DNA of 64,000 bases from NCBI RefSeq assembly GCF_000716605.1, contig NZ_JNXE01000034.1:1-64000 (forward strand), read 5' to 3'. The DNA is from Streptomyces sp. NRRL F-525. Lineage in GTDB: Bacteria > Actinomycetota > Actinomycetes > Streptomycetales > Streptomycetaceae. Made by a program: the position numbers and the translations under genes. Under the pieces are notes generated by a model that had not been told where the DNA came from, searched no databases, and was given only the letters and a program-made list of their open reading frames with translations. This document shows, one piece after another, positions 36,292 through 45,225 of this stretch (its first letter is position 1; each line of letters opens with the position of its first letter).

Positions 36292-36456
36292 CCGTGGCTC
36301 CTTCGGGATTCGTCGCGGAGACGGTCGATCGTGCGGCGGGCACGGGGAAGGGGCAATTCCCGGCCAGGAATGGGCGACGGCCGCGCGGCGCGTGTCTTCC
36401 GGTGGGCGGCGGGAGTTGAGAGGGGGACTCCCTTTTTCCGCCTCGGAGGTGGCCCC

Positions 36457-36975
36457 GTGCGCCCCATGTACGTACCCGTCCGTCTGGCCGCCGCGGTCGC
36501 CGTCGTCGCCGCTGCCGCCGGTTGCATGAGCGTGGGCGACGACGCGGGCGGCGGTGCCAGGCCCTCGCACTCCGCCGGGCAGCACGCCGGTGAGGCGCCG
36601 GACGGTGGTTCGGGGGTGCCGGGGGGCGGGATCGGGTTCGGCGGGTCCGGGGGTGACGGAAAACACGGGCACGGAAAGCCCAAGCCCGGGGAGTCCGCCT
36701 CGGGTTCGGCCTCGCCGTCCGCTTCGGGGGGTGCGGCGAGTCCGGCCGCGACCAAGGCGCCCAGACCGGGTACGAGCGCGAAGCCGGGGGCGCCGACCAC
36801 GGCCGCGCCGCAGCCGACCCCGACGCGGACTCCCCCGCCCGCCGACCCGTCCCCGAGCCCGCCGCCGCCCTCCGTCGAGCCGACCGTCGCGGAGCCCTCG
36901 TCCTCCGCGCACGAGGACCCCGTACCGCAACTGGTGGACCGGGAACCGGCGCCGGCGGCCGGGTCACCGGCGTAG
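36457..36975 (+). CDS. Pro/Ser/Gly-rich lipoprotein
   Basis: A 172-residue secreted protein. A basic start (VRPMYVPVR) and hydrophobic helix end in the lipobox AAAAGC at about residue 23, so the cysteine would be lipidated. The rest is low complexity: Gly-rich, then Pro/Ser/Thr-rich (TPTRTPPPADPSPSPPPP), typical of an extended wall-spanning stalk without a folded domain. The GTG at 36457 has GGAGGT six bases before it. Function unknown. Confidence 0.75.
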   Translation: MRPMYVPVRLAAAVAVVAAAAGCMSVGDDAGGGARPSHSAGQHAGEAPDGGSGVPGGGIGFGGSGGDGKHGHGKPKPGESASGSASPSASGGAASPAATKAPRPGTSAKPGAPTTAAPQPTPTRTPPPADPSPSPPPPSVEPTVAEPSSSAHEDPVPQLVDREPAPAAGSPA

Positions 36976-37195
36976 CGACGGGTGTGACGCACGTCAATGA
37001 GGGGCGGTTTGCATTGGGGGGTGGTGGGTGCGTAAGGTGGTAGATCGTTTGATCCCATTGCCCGGCGCCACTGTAGAGCGCGCCGTGTGGCGCGTACTCT
37101 CCCTTGCCGTGGCGGACCGCATTGAGGCGGTCGATAGCGAATCACGGAGTTGACGGGCGCGTGCCGACGGATACTCCGGAAGGTTTCGCATTCGC

Positions 37196-39418
37196 ATGTC
37201 CATTTCCAGTACTGATCACATCGTCATGCCCGAGAACGAGGGCACCGAAGACGTCGAGACGGCCGTAGAGGCCACCACCGAGGCGGCCCCCGAGGTCACC
37301 TTCGCGTCTCTCGGTCTCCCCGAGGGCATCGTGCGCAAGCTCGCGCAGAACGGTGTGACAGCCCCCTTCCCGATCCAGGCCGCGACCATCCCGGACGCCC
37401 TGGCCGGCAAGGACATCCTCGGCCGTGGCCGCACCGGCTCCGGCAAGACCCTCTCGTTCGGTCTGCCGCTGCTCGCGACGCTGTCCGGCGGCCGCACCGA
37501 GAAGAAGCGCCCCCGCGGCATCATCCTCACCCCGACCCGCGAGCTGGCGATGCAGGTCGCCGACGCCCTCCAGCCCTACGGCGACGTCCTCGGCCTGAAG
37601 ATGAAGGTCGTCTGCGGCGGCACGTCCATGGGCAACCAGATCTACGCCCTGGAGCGCGGCGTCGACGTCCTCGTCGCCACCCCGGGCCGCCTGCGCGACA
37701 TCATCAACCGCGGCGCCTGCTCCCTCGAGGACGTGCGCATCGCGGTCCTGGACGAGGCCGACCAGATGTCCGACCTGGGCTTCCTGCCCGAGGTCACCGA
37801 GCTGCTCGACCAGATCCCGGCCGGCGGCCAGCGCATGCTGTTCTCCGCGACCATGGAGAACGAGATCTCCACCCTGGTCAAGCGCTACCTCAAGAACGAG
37901 GTCACCCACGAGGTCGACAGCGCGCAGGGCAACGTCACGACGATGTCCCACCACATCCTCATCGTGAAGCCCAAGGACAAGGCGCCGGTCACCGCCGCGA
38001 TCGCCTCCCGCAAGGGCCGCACAATCATCTTCGTCCGCACCCAGCTGGGCGCCGACCGCATCGCCGAGCAGCTGCGCGAGTCCGGCGTGAAGGCCGACGC
38101 GCTGCACGGCGGCATGACGCAGGGCGCCCGCACGCGGACGCTGGCGGACTTCAAGGAGGGCTACGTCAACGCGCTCGTCGCGACCGACGTCGCCGCCCGC
38201 GGTATCCACGTCGACGGCATCGACCTGGTCCTGAACGTGGACCCGGCCGGCGACCACAAGGACTACCTGCACCGCGCGGGCCGCACCGCGCGTGCCGGTC
38301 GTACGGGCACCGTCGTCTCCCTGTCCCTGCCGCACCAGCGGCGCCAGATCTTCCGGCTGATGGAGGACGCGGGCGTCGACGCCGGGCGTCACATCATCAA
38401 CACCGGTACGGCCTTCGAGCCCGAGGTCGCCGAGATCACCGGCGCCCGTTCGATGACCGAGGTCCAGGCCCAGTCGGCCGGCGACGCCGCGCAGCAGGCC
38501 GAGCGCGAGGTCGCTCAGCTCACCAAGGAGCTGGAGCGGGCCACGCGTCGTGCCGCCGAGCTCCGCGAGGAGTCCGACCGCCTGATCGCCCGTGCCGCGC
38601 GCGAGCGGGGCGACGACCCGGAGGCCGCGGTCGCCGAGGCCGCGGCCGTGGTCGAGGCCGCCGCCGAGGCCGTCGTGGCGGAGCAGGCGCCGGTGCGCGA
38701 GGAGTCCTCCTCCTACGACCGTCCGCGCCAGCAGCGTGACGACCGGGGCAACTACGAGCGCCGTGACCGTCGTGACGACCGTGGCGGCGACCGCGGTGGC
38801 CGTTCCTTCGACCGTCGTGACGAGCGCCCCTCGGGCGGCTTCCGCCGCGACGACCGGGGCGGCAACGACCGCGGCGGCCGTTCTTTCGAGCGTCGTGACG
38901 ACCGTCCGTCCGGTGGCTTCCGCCGTGACGACCGCGGTGGCAACGACCGTCCCGCGTCCGGCGGTTACCGTCGCGACGACCGTCCCTCGGGCGGCTTCAA
39001 CAACGACCGTCGTGACGACCGTGGCGGCGACCGCGGTGGCCGTGCTTTCGACCGTCGTGACGAGCGCCCCTCCGGTGGCTTCCGCCGCGACGACCGCGGT
39101 GGCAACGACCGCCGTGACGGCGACCGTGGCGGCCGTTCTTTCGACCGTCGTGACGACCGTCCCTCCGGTGGCTTCCGCCGCGACGACCGTGGCGGCAACG
39201 ACCGTCCCGCGTCCGGTGGTTACCGTCGCGACGACCGTCCCGCGACCGGTCACCGGGGCAGCGACCGCCCGTTCAACCGTGACCGCCAGGGCGACCGCCC
39301 CGGCTTCCGCGCCGGCGGCCACGACCGTCCGGGCCACCGCGGCACGACCGGCACGGGCACCGGCACCGGTTCCTTCGGCCGCCGCGACGACAAGCCGCGC
39401 TGGAAGCGCAACGGCTGA
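37196..39418 (+). CDS. DEAD-box RNA helicase with Arg/Asp/Gly-rich repeat tail
   Basis: A 740-residue RNA helicase. The core (about 35-400) has Q motif FPIQAATIP, RTGSGKTLSFGLPLL (motif I), PTRELAMQ, TPGRLRD, LDEADQMSDLGF (motif II), SATM, and HRAGRTARAG (motif VI). A coiled, Glu/Ala-rich linker (about 430-500) leads to a C-terminal tail of about 230 residues built from repeats such as RRDDRGGNDRGG and DDRPSGGF, an RNA-binding, intrinsically disordered region. It probably acts in ribosome assembly or RNA decay in the cold, as CsdA/RhlE relatives do. An intrinsic terminator follows. Confidence 0.95.
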   Translation: MSISSTDHIVMPENEGTEDVETAVEATTEAAPEVTFASLGLPEGIVRKLAQNGVTAPFPIQAATIPDALAGKDILGRGRTGSGKTLSFGLPLLATLSGGRTEKKRPRGIILTPTRELAMQVADALQPYGDVLGLKMKVVCGGTSMGNQIYALERGVDVLVATPGRLRDIINRGACSLEDVRIAVLDEADQMSDLGFLPEVTELLDQIPAGGQRMLFSATMENEISTLVKRYLKNEVTHEVDSAQGNVTTMSHHILIVKPKDKAPVTAAIASRKGRTIIFVRTQLGADRIAEQLRESGVKADALHGGMTQGARTRTLADFKEGYVNALVATDVAARGIHVDGIDLVLNVDPAGDHKDYLHRAGRTARAGRTGTVVSLSLPHQRRQIFRLMEDAGVDAGRHIINTGTAFEPEVAEITGARSMTEVQAQSAGDAAQQAEREVAQLTKELERATRRAAELREESDRLIARAARERGDDPEAAVAEAAAVVEAAAEAVVAEQAPVREESSSYDRPRQQRDDRGNYERRDRRDDRGGDRGGRSFDRRDERPSGGFRRDDRGGNDRGGRSFERRDDRPSGGFRRDDRGGNDRPASGGYRRDDRPSGGFNNDRRDDRGGDRGGRAFDRRDERPSGGFRRDDRGGNDRRDGDRGGRSFDRRDDRPSGGFRRDDRGGNDRPASGGYRRDDRPATGHRGSDRPFNRDRQGDRPGFRAGGHDRPGHRGTTGTGTGTGSFGRRDDKPRWKRNG
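38712..39330 (+). repeat. Degenerate tandem coding repeats in helicase tail
   Basis: Repeated units of about 30-60 bases encode RRDDRGG, DRGGRSF and DDRPSGGF. The DNA copies share CGTCGTGACGACCGT-type strings, which favours slippage and recombination, so length should vary between strains. Confidence 0.8.
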
Positions 39419-39462
39419 CGTCAGGTCGTAGCAGCGGAGCAGTAGCGCACTAGCGCAGAGGA

Positions 39463-39500
39463 CGGCCCCCGCCCGGGTGATCGGGCGGGGGCCGTTTTTT
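39463..39500 (+). terminator. Terminator after DEAD-box helicase
   Basis: A perfect 13-bp stem CGGCCCCCGCCCG with a 6-nt loop, then TTTTTT. Confidence 0.92.
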
Positions 39501-39571
39501 GGCCACATCGAGTCCTTATCGATTCCTTAAGTGGCGCATGTCACGCCCGCGGTGAGGGAATCGCTGGGGGC

Positions 39572-41149
39572 ATGACAGATGACGCCATAGCGAGTGGGCT
39601 GTCAAAGGGAGATCACCCGGATCACTCCGATCACTCCGGTCTCTCCGACGAAGAACGGCTTGCCCAACTCGGCTACACGCAGGTTCTCGCCCGCCGCATG
39701 TCGGCGTTCTCCAACTACGCGGTCTCCTTCACGATCATCTCGGTCCTGTCGGGCTGCCTGACGCTGTATCTGTTCGGCATGAACACGGGCGGCCCGGCCG
39801 TGATCACCTGGGGCTGGGTGGCCGTAGGCCTGATGACGCTGTTCGTCGGCCTGTCGATGGCCGAGATCTGCTCGGCCTACCCGACGTCGGCGGGCCTGTA
39901 CTTCTGGGCCCACCGCCTGGCGCCCCCGCGCACGGCGGCGGCCTGGGCGTGGTTCACGGGCTGGTTCAACGTCCTCGGCCAGGTCGCGGTGACCGCGGGC
40001 ATCGACTTCGGGGCGGCGTCGTTCCTGGGCGCGTACCTGAACCTGCAGTTCGACTTCAAGGTGACGCCGGGTCGGACGGTGCTCCTGTTCGCGGCGATCC
40101 TGATCCTCCACGGCCTCCTGAACACCTTCGGCGTGAAGATCGTCGCCATCCTCAACAACGTGAGCGTGTGGTGGCACGTGGTGGGGGTGGGCGTGATCGT
40201 AGGGGCGCTCACCTTCGTCCCCGACCACCACCAGTCGACGACGTTCGTCTTCACGAAGTTCGTGAACAACACGGGCTGGGGCAGCGGGGTCTACGTCGTC
40301 CTGCTGGGCCTGCTGATGGCGCAGTACACCTTCACCGGCTACGACGCCTCCGCCCACATGACGGAGGAGACCCACGACGCGTCGACGGCGGGCCCGAAGG
40401 GCATCGTCCGCTCGATCTGGACGTCGTGGATAGCAGGCTTCGTCCTGCTCCTGGGCTTCACGTACGCGATCCAGTCGTACAACGGGGAGTTGAAATCGGC
40501 GACGGGCGCACCCCCGGCGCAGATCCTCCTCGACGCCCTGGGAGCGACGTCGGGCAAGCTCCTGCTCCTGGTGGTGATCGGCGCGCAACTGTTCTGCGGG
40601 ATGGCGTCGGTGACCGCCAACAGCCGTATGATCTACGCCTTTTCACGCGACGGCGCGCTCCCGTTCTCGCGCGTCTGGCACACGGTGAGCCCGCGCACGC
40701 GGACGCCGGTCGCGGCGGTGTGGCTGGCGGCGGGGGGTGCGTTGGTGCTCGGCCTTCCCTACCTGATCAATTACACGGCGTACGCGGCGGTGACGTCGGT
40801 GGCCGTGATCGGCCTGTACATCGCGTACGTCATCCCGACTCTCCTACGGCTGGGCAAGGGGGACGACTTCCAGCGCGGGCCGTGGCATCTGGGCCGTTGG
40901 TCGCGGCTGATCGGGACGGTGTCGGTGGTGTGGGTGATCGTGATCACCGTGCTGTTCATGCTGCCGCAGGTGTCGCCGGTCACGTGGGAGACCTTCAACT
41001 ACGCGCCGGTGGCGGTCCTGGTCGTCCTGGGCTTCGCGGCGGCCTGGTGGTTCGCCTCGGCCCAGCACTGGTTCCTGAACCCGGAACACGCCCGCACGAA
41101 GGCGCGGGAGGCGGCGCGGGCCGGGGCGCCCGAACCGGTTGATCCGTAA
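39572..41149 (+). CDS. APC-family amino-acid permease
   Basis: A 525-residue transporter with about 12 hydrophobic helices. Helix 1 region FSNYAVSFTIISVLSGCLTLYLFGMNTGGP carries the unwound Gly-rich substrate segment, and AEICSAYPTSAGLYFWAHRLAPP and FTGYDASAHMTEETHDASTAGPKGI (about 250-275) are characteristic of the GABA/choline-type branch of the APC superfamily. The soluble N-terminus is His/Asp/Ser-rich. Substrate likely an amino acid or amine; I cannot be more exact. It is the last core gene before the tRNA-Lys that bounds the island. Confidence 0.92.
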   Translation: MTDDAIASGLSKGDHPDHSDHSGLSDEERLAQLGYTQVLARRMSAFSNYAVSFTIISVLSGCLTLYLFGMNTGGPAVITWGWVAVGLMTLFVGLSMAEICSAYPTSAGLYFWAHRLAPPRTAAAWAWFTGWFNVLGQVAVTAGIDFGAASFLGAYLNLQFDFKVTPGRTVLLFAAILILHGLLNTFGVKIVAILNNVSVWWHVVGVGVIVGALTFVPDHHQSTTFVFTKFVNNTGWGSGVYVVLLGLLMAQYTFTGYDASAHMTEETHDASTAGPKGIVRSIWTSWIAGFVLLLGFTYAIQSYNGELKSATGAPPAQILLDALGATSGKLLLLVVIGAQLFCGMASVTANSRMIYAFSRDGALPFSRVWHTVSPRTRTPVAAVWLAAGGALVLGLPYLINYTAYAAVTSVAVIGLYIAYVIPTLLRLGKGDDFQRGPWHLGRWSRLIGTVSVVWVIVITVLFMLPQVSPVTWETFNYAPVAVLVVLGFAAAWWFASAQHWFLNPEHARTKAREAARAGAPEPVDP

Positions 41150-41280
41150 CACTCCGGACCAGTCGGTCCCCGGCTCCGGCCCTGCTCGCCCCCTGTTTCA
41201 CCGTCCGGCGCGGCCGTGTCCCCGATACCCGATCGGAGACACGGCCACCTCCCGCTATGCTCGGGGAGGCAACATCGCCT

Positions 41281-41353
41281 GGGCCCTTAGCTCAATTGGC
41301 AGAGCAGTGGACTTTTAATCCATTGGTTGTGGGTTCGAGTCCCACAGGGCCTA
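41281..41353 (+). tRNA. tRNA-Lys (anticodon TTT), island integration site
   Basis: A 73-nt cloverleaf: acceptor GGGCCCT/AGGGCCT (first pair G-U), D arm GCTCAATTGGCAGAGC, anticodon stem GTGGA/TCCAT with loop CTTTTAA (TTT), T arm TGTGGGTTCGAGTCCCACA, discriminator A. Its 3' half from the anticodon stem on is repeated at 57678-57722. Confidence 0.96.
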
Positions 41354-41443
41354 CCGGTGGTGGGCGGGGGTTGTGGCCTCTGACCTGCTGTGCAGCGTCT
41401 GATTCGACTTCGGTCGGGTTGGGCGCTGCTTTGTTTTCGGGGG
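41309..41443 (+). repeat. Left attachment-site repeat (attL-like)
   Basis: 135 bases from the anticodon stem of tRNA-Lys into its 3' flank match 57678-57812 at 129 positions without gaps. The first 41 bases are identical. Confidence 0.85.
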
Positions 41444-41480
41444 TTTTGCGTGCCCGAGTGCGTAGCGTGCTGGCCTGACA

Positions 41481-42026
41481 TCACGACCGTGCGGACAGCC
41501 TCGGGGCAAGCAGCTCCAGCACTTCCTCCCAGCGATACCGATCGGCACCGCCGCCGGCTTTCGGCCGGTGCGGCTCGTACGACCCGATCAGGACGCCCAT
41601 CTCGCGCAACCGCTCCAGGCTTTGGCGGTACGCGGGGTGCGCGGCCTGGGCCGAGTTCAGGTACGGCAGCACGGCGACCGGTACGCCCATGGCGGGTGCT
41701 TCGCACAGGATGCCGAGCGCGAGGTTGTCGGAGATCCCGGCGGCCCACTTGTTGACGGTGTTGAAGCTGGCCGGTGCGACTGCGATCGCGTCCGCGGGTC
41801 GGGTCGGGCGCGGTTGGTCCGGTGTCCGCCAGGCCGAGCGGATGGGGAGGCCGGTCTGTGCCTCGACCGCCTCGACGTCGAGGAAGCCAAGTCCTTGCGG
41901 GGTGGCGACGACGCCAACGTCCCAGTGCCGTTCCTGTGCCGCGGTGATCAGCTTGCCGACGTCGGCGGCCACCCCGGCCGCGCAGACGACGATCTGGAGG
42001 AACGGCTTGTCGGGCTGGTCACTCAC
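41481..42026 (-). CDS. Flavoprotein of the HFCD (Dfp/EpiD-like) family
   Basis: A 181-residue FMN-binding protein. VVCAAGVAADVGKLITAAQERHWDVGVVATP is the first beta-alpha-beta unit, and PADAIAVAPASFNTVNKWAAGISDNLALGILCEAP (about 85-120) is the PASANT-like flavin-binding signature shared by phosphopantothenoylcysteine decarboxylase and lantibiotic decarboxylases. VAVLPYLNSAQAAHPAYRQSLERLREMGV follows. The GTG start overlaps the stop of the XRE gene (GTGA). It could decarboxylate a product of the neighbouring operon; the substrate is unknown. Confidence 0.85.
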   Translation of the reverse strand: MSDQPDKPFLQIVVCAAGVAADVGKLITAAQERHWDVGVVATPQGLGFLDVEAVEAQTGLPIRSAWRTPDQPRPTRPADAIAVAPASFNTVNKWAAGISDNLALGILCEAPAMGVPVAVLPYLNSAQAAHPAYRQSLERLREMGVLIGSYEPHRPKAGGGADRYRWEEVLELLAPRLSARS

Positions 42027-43294
42027 GCGGGCACTCCCAGTTGGCGGCTGAAGTGGTGCAGCTCGGGCAGTGCCCGGCGGCGGTCGCGGGCTGCCATGTC
42101 GGCGACCAGTTCGCGTACGGCCGGGCGGCGGATGTCCTGAGCCGCACAGCTCTCGGCGATGCGCAGGGCCTGGTAGCCGTCGGCGAGTCTGCCCTGCTGA
42201 CTGTAGGCGCGGGCGGTCTCGACCCAGAGCGCGGCCCGGCGTTCGGGGACGGGAATGTGCCGCCGCATGAGGGGGCGCGCGGTTTGCAGGGCGATGCCGG
42301 CGTCGCCGAAGGAGACGGCCGCGCTGATCTCGTGCAGGGCGACGTTAGTGGGGCTGAAGTTCGCCCAGGCGTCGGGCCGGTCGAAGGCGACGTAGCGAGC
42401 CACTTCCTTGGCCTCGGCGAGGAAGTCCTGGGTGGTGGCGCGGTCGCCGTTTCTGCTGGCGGCAGTCGCACCGCGGAGCAACAGCAGACCGACCGCTGCC
42501 AGGTACCGGGGCGAGCGCTGGTCGTAGGAACCGGTGAGCTGGTCGGCAGTGTGGCGGACCATGTTCACGGCCTGGGCGGTGTGCTTCTCGCGCACGAGGA
42601 CGTGGGCGTGAACGCGGACACTGGCGGCGAGGACGATGGGATCCCCAGATCGCTCCGCCTCGGCCATGGCCCGACCGGCCGCGAGCCAGGCGTTGCCCTG
42701 ATCGGCTCGCTTCAGCAGCAGACTTACCGACGTCTGGTACGCGGTGGCGAGCAACCCGGATGCCTCCGCCGAGCCGGATGAGCCTCCGGCGGCATGGCGC
42801 AGGTCGGTGATCAGACCCGGCAGTGTCCGTTCCAGATCCGTGTAGTCGCACGTGCAGAACATCCGGCGTACGTCCCGTGTCCGGTCCCGTAGCTCGTCGA
42901 TGTCCAGGGCTTGCCCGGTGGCAGCAGGACTCGTGCTTGGCAGCAGTACCTGTACCAGGTCGAAGTGCGCTGCGGTGGACGACGGCGGAGCCGCGAGAGC
43001 TGCGACGCTCGCGGCCAGGAAGGTACGGCGGTGCATGTCCTCTGTTCCGGGGTCGGCGGGGCTGGTGTCGGAGGAGGCGGCGAGACCTAGACGGTGCGGT
43101 GGAATGTCCAGCACCTGCGCGATCTCGCGCAGCGTGCGCACGTCCTCGGTGCCCCTGCCGCTCTCCAGACGGCTCACCTTCGACTGGTGGTACCCCAGAG
43201 CGGCGGCAACCTCCGTCTGCGAACGCCGCTGTAACACGCGGGCCTGACGGATCACTTCACCGATCCGTCTCGCTTCACTCTGTGCCTCGGCCAT
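42023..43294 (-). CDS. XRE-type helix-turn-helix regulator with TPR-like domain
   Basis: About 423 residues. The helix-turn-helix lies at about 10-65 (GEVIRQARVLQRRSQTEVAAALGYHQSKVSRLESGRG). MHRRTFLAASVAALAAP follows, then helical repeats in the C-terminal 250 residues. Many streptomycete regulators have this build and sit next to small RsbW-like ATPases, as here. Leu21 is encoded by TTA (43232-43234 on the plus strand reads TAA), so translation should need the bldA tRNA. The start at 43294 is favoured; GTG 43303 or ATG 43390 are possible but less so. It is divergent from the ATPase-MurA-like operon and cotranscribed with the flavoprotein. Confidence 0.85.
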   Translation of the reverse strand: MAEAQSEARRIGEVIRQARVLQRRSQTEVAAALGYHQSKVSRLESGRGTEDVRTLREIAQVLDIPPHRLGLAASSDTSPADPGTEDMHRRTFLAASVAALAAPPSSTAAHFDLVQVLLPSTSPAATGQALDIDELRDRTRDVRRMFCTCDYTDLERTLPGLITDLRHAAGGSSGSAEASGLLATAYQTSVSLLLKRADQGNAWLAAGRAMAEAERSGDPIVLAASVRVHAHVLVREKHTAQAVNMVRHTADQLTGSYDQRSPRYLAAVGLLLLRGATAASRNGDRATTQDFLAEAKEVARYVAFDRPDAWANFSPTNVALHEISAAVSFGDAGIALQTARPLMRRHIPVPERRAALWVETARAYSQQGRLADGYQALRIAESCAAQDIRRPAVRELVADMAARDRRRALPELHHFSRQLGVPA

Positions 43295-43470
43295 CTGTGC
43301 CACGGCCCCTTCTGCCGTCGCCGATCCTGCCTGCTCAACCGAGCGTAACCGAGCGGCAATTGACCGCGATGCAGCTCCTGCATAAGTCATGCGGCGCCGG
43401 CACACGGCGTGGCCCCGCCTGCCTCCGAAGCGGTTGCGTGGAGCTGCCACACCGATCCAGGAGGCCGCTC

Positions 43471-43902
43471 ATGGAAGCGCATCAGATCCATTTCCCCGTT
43501 CACGGCACACCTGCTGCCGCCAGCTCCGCGCGCCGGCAACTCGCCATCGGGATACGGGCCTGGGACGCCTCGCTCGATCAGGAACTCCTGGAGACAGCGG
43601 AGTTGGTCGCTGCCGAGTTGCTCGCCAACGCGGTACGGCACGCGGGCCACGGCCCTATCTCGGCTGGCGCTCGCCTGAACGACGAACGCTTGCTGATCGA
43701 GGTGACCGATGCCAGCTCCAAGGCCCCACAGGTCGGACTGCCGGACGCGGAAGAGGAAGGCGGGCGCGGCCTGTTCATCGTCGCCGCCCTCGCGGACCGC
43801 CACGGGATCGAACCACTGCCATCCGGCAAGCGGTGCTGGGCCGAGTTCAAGGTCAGCGGCCCGGACCAGCCCTCACGATGCCTTCCCCTGCAAAGGAGTT
43901 GA
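43471..43902 (+). CDS. RsbW-like anti-sigma/HATPase_c_2 ATP-binding protein
   Basis: A 143-residue GHKL ATPase: ETAELVAAELLANAVRHAGHG (N box, about 41-60), LIEVTDASSKAP (G1-like) and EEEGGRGLFIVAALADRHG (G2-like, about 93-110). Streptomycetes encode many such proteins, usually partners of an adjacent XRE regulator. AGGAGG lies eight bases before the ATG. It is the first gene of the island operon; the MurA-like gene begins three bases after its stop. Probably regulatory. Confidence 0.88.
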   Translation: MEAHQIHFPVHGTPAAASSARRQLAIGIRAWDASLDQELLETAELVAAELLANAVRHAGHGPISAGARLNDERLLIEVTDASSKAPQVGLPDAEEEGGRGLFIVAALADRHGIEPLPSGKRCWAEFKVSGPDQPSRCLPLQRS

Positions 43903-43905
43903 CGG

Positions 43906-45225
43906 TTGACAGCCGTACGGATTCCCCCAATCGCTGCCGAAGTGGTCGCCATCCGGCCCGGCACCTCTCTCACCGGTTCCGTGACAGTCGACGGGTCCAA
44001 GAACGCGGCCCTGCCCCTCCTGGCCGCCGCCGCGGCCCTGCACCGTCCGGTACACCTGGGCAACGTCCCGGCGAACACCGACGTCGAAACGATGCTCACC
44101 CTGCTCCAGCAGTCCGGCTGGCACACGGCCCGCCCCGTCACCGATCCGCACACCACGGTCATCCTGCCCAGCGACAGGCCGCAACCGGGGCCCGACCCCG
44201 AAACCGCCGCACGCATCCGAGCCTCGTACTACCTCGTACCAGCGCTGCTCGGCGCCTACGGTCGGGCCCGACTTCCCTGGCCAGGCGGATGCCGGATCGG
44301 GGAACGCGGCATGGAACAGCACTTCACGGTCTACGAGCACTTCGGCGACCGTACGACCGTCGGCGACGGGGGCTACCTCGTGGAAGCAGCCGCCGCACGG
44401 ACCGGAACGGTCTCGATCATGCTGCCCTTCCGCTCCCGAGGCGCGACCATCGCCGCCGTCCTGCGCGCCGTCGTGGGCGGACGGCCACTGCGGCTGGGAG
44501 GGCCCAACCTCTCGCCGGAAGTCCTCAGCGTCGTAGAGGCGATACGGCTGGCTGGATGGCAGTGCCGGGCCGGCGAGTCTCTTCTTTCGCTCGCGCCGCC
44601 CCCATCTACTCCCACGGAGACCATCGCCTGGAAGGTGCCCGGCGACAAGATCGAGGCAGGCACGCTGGCCTGTGCCGTCGCAGTGACGGGCGGCGAGGCA
44701 CGTATCTGCGGCGTACGCGGCGATGACGTCGTTCCCCTGGTCAGCGCTCTACGACAGCTCGGTGTGCCCGCGAGCACCGAGGACGACGTACTGACCATCC
44801 ATGCCCAAGACACCCGCCCCACCAGCCGGCCGCTACGAGCCGTCGCCTCCCTCGCCCCCCGCGGCCTGGACGCCGACTTCGAACCGCCCCTGATGGCCTT
44901 GGCCCTCACCCGCCCCGGCACCCATCTCTTCTCCGACACCATCAATCCCGGCCGCCACGGCAACCTCCTGCCCCAATTCGCCCGCCTCGGCGCCGAGATC
45001 CACGACCTGTCGCCCACCAAGTGCCGTCTCACCGGTCCGCAGCAGTTGACCGGCACCGGAGTGGAGGCCACCGACATCCGCACAGGCTCGGCCCTGCTCA
45101 TCGCCGGCCTCACCGCACGCGGTGTCACCACGCTGGGCGGCCTCGATCAACTCCGCCGCGGACACGCCGACTTGCCAACCAAACTGCACGCCCTCGGCGC
45201 CGACATCTGCGAGGTCACCCCATGA
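43906..45225 (+). CDS. MurA-like enolpyruvyl transferase, divergent
   Basis: A 439-residue protein with the inside-out alpha/beta barrel sequence pattern of EPT enzymes. DGSKNAALPLLAAAA carries the Lys-Asn pair of MurA (Lys32, Asn33). PGGCRIGERGMEQH (127-139) keeps the PEP-binding loop with Cys129 and Arg134, and the C-terminal LRRGHADLPTKLHALGADI matches the Arg-containing end of MurA. The usual FPTD motif with the catalytic Asp is instead FEPP (325-328). It starts at TTG with AAGGAG seven bases before. A core cell-wall role is unlikely given its island position; nikkomycin-type pathways use a MurA homologue on UMP, a possible parallel. Confidence 0.88.
   Translation: MTAVRIPPIAAEVVAIRPGTSLTGSVTVDGSKNAALPLLAAAAALHRPVHLGNVPANTDVETMLTLLQQSGWHTARPVTDPHTTVILPSDRPQPGPDPETAARIRASYYLVPALLGAYGRARLPWPGGCRIGERGMEQHFTVYEHFGDRTTVGDGGYLVEAAAARTGTVSIMLPFRSRGATIAAVLRAVVGGRPLRLGGPNLSPEVLSVVEAIRLAGWQCRAGESLLSLAPPPSTPTETIAWKVPGDKIEAGTLACAVAVTGGEARICGVRGDDVVPLVSALRQLGVPASTEDDVLTIHAQDTRPTSRPLRAVASLAPRGLDADFEPPLMALALTRPGTHLFSDTINPGRHGNLLPQFARLGAEIHDLSPTKCRLTGPQQLTGTGVEATDIRTGSALLIAGLTARGVTTLGGLDQLRRGHADLPTKLHALGADICEVTP

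Noticed and set aside
38712..39330. Regular repeats that might suggest a CRISPR array
   Set aside because: The repeats are in frame inside the helicase gene, have no unique spacers of constant length, and no cas genes are near.
37142..39508. Open frame of 788 codons on the minus strand, rich in Val/Thr/Ala
   Set aside because: Antisense shadow of the DEAD-box helicase; its repetitive VVATVTTGRG-like product only mirrors the Arg/Asp/Gly repeats.
43906..45225. Second housekeeping MurA for peptidoglycan synthesis
   Set aside because: The island position, missing catalytic Asp, TTA-gated operon partners and low similarity outside the Cys loop argue against a core cell-wall role.
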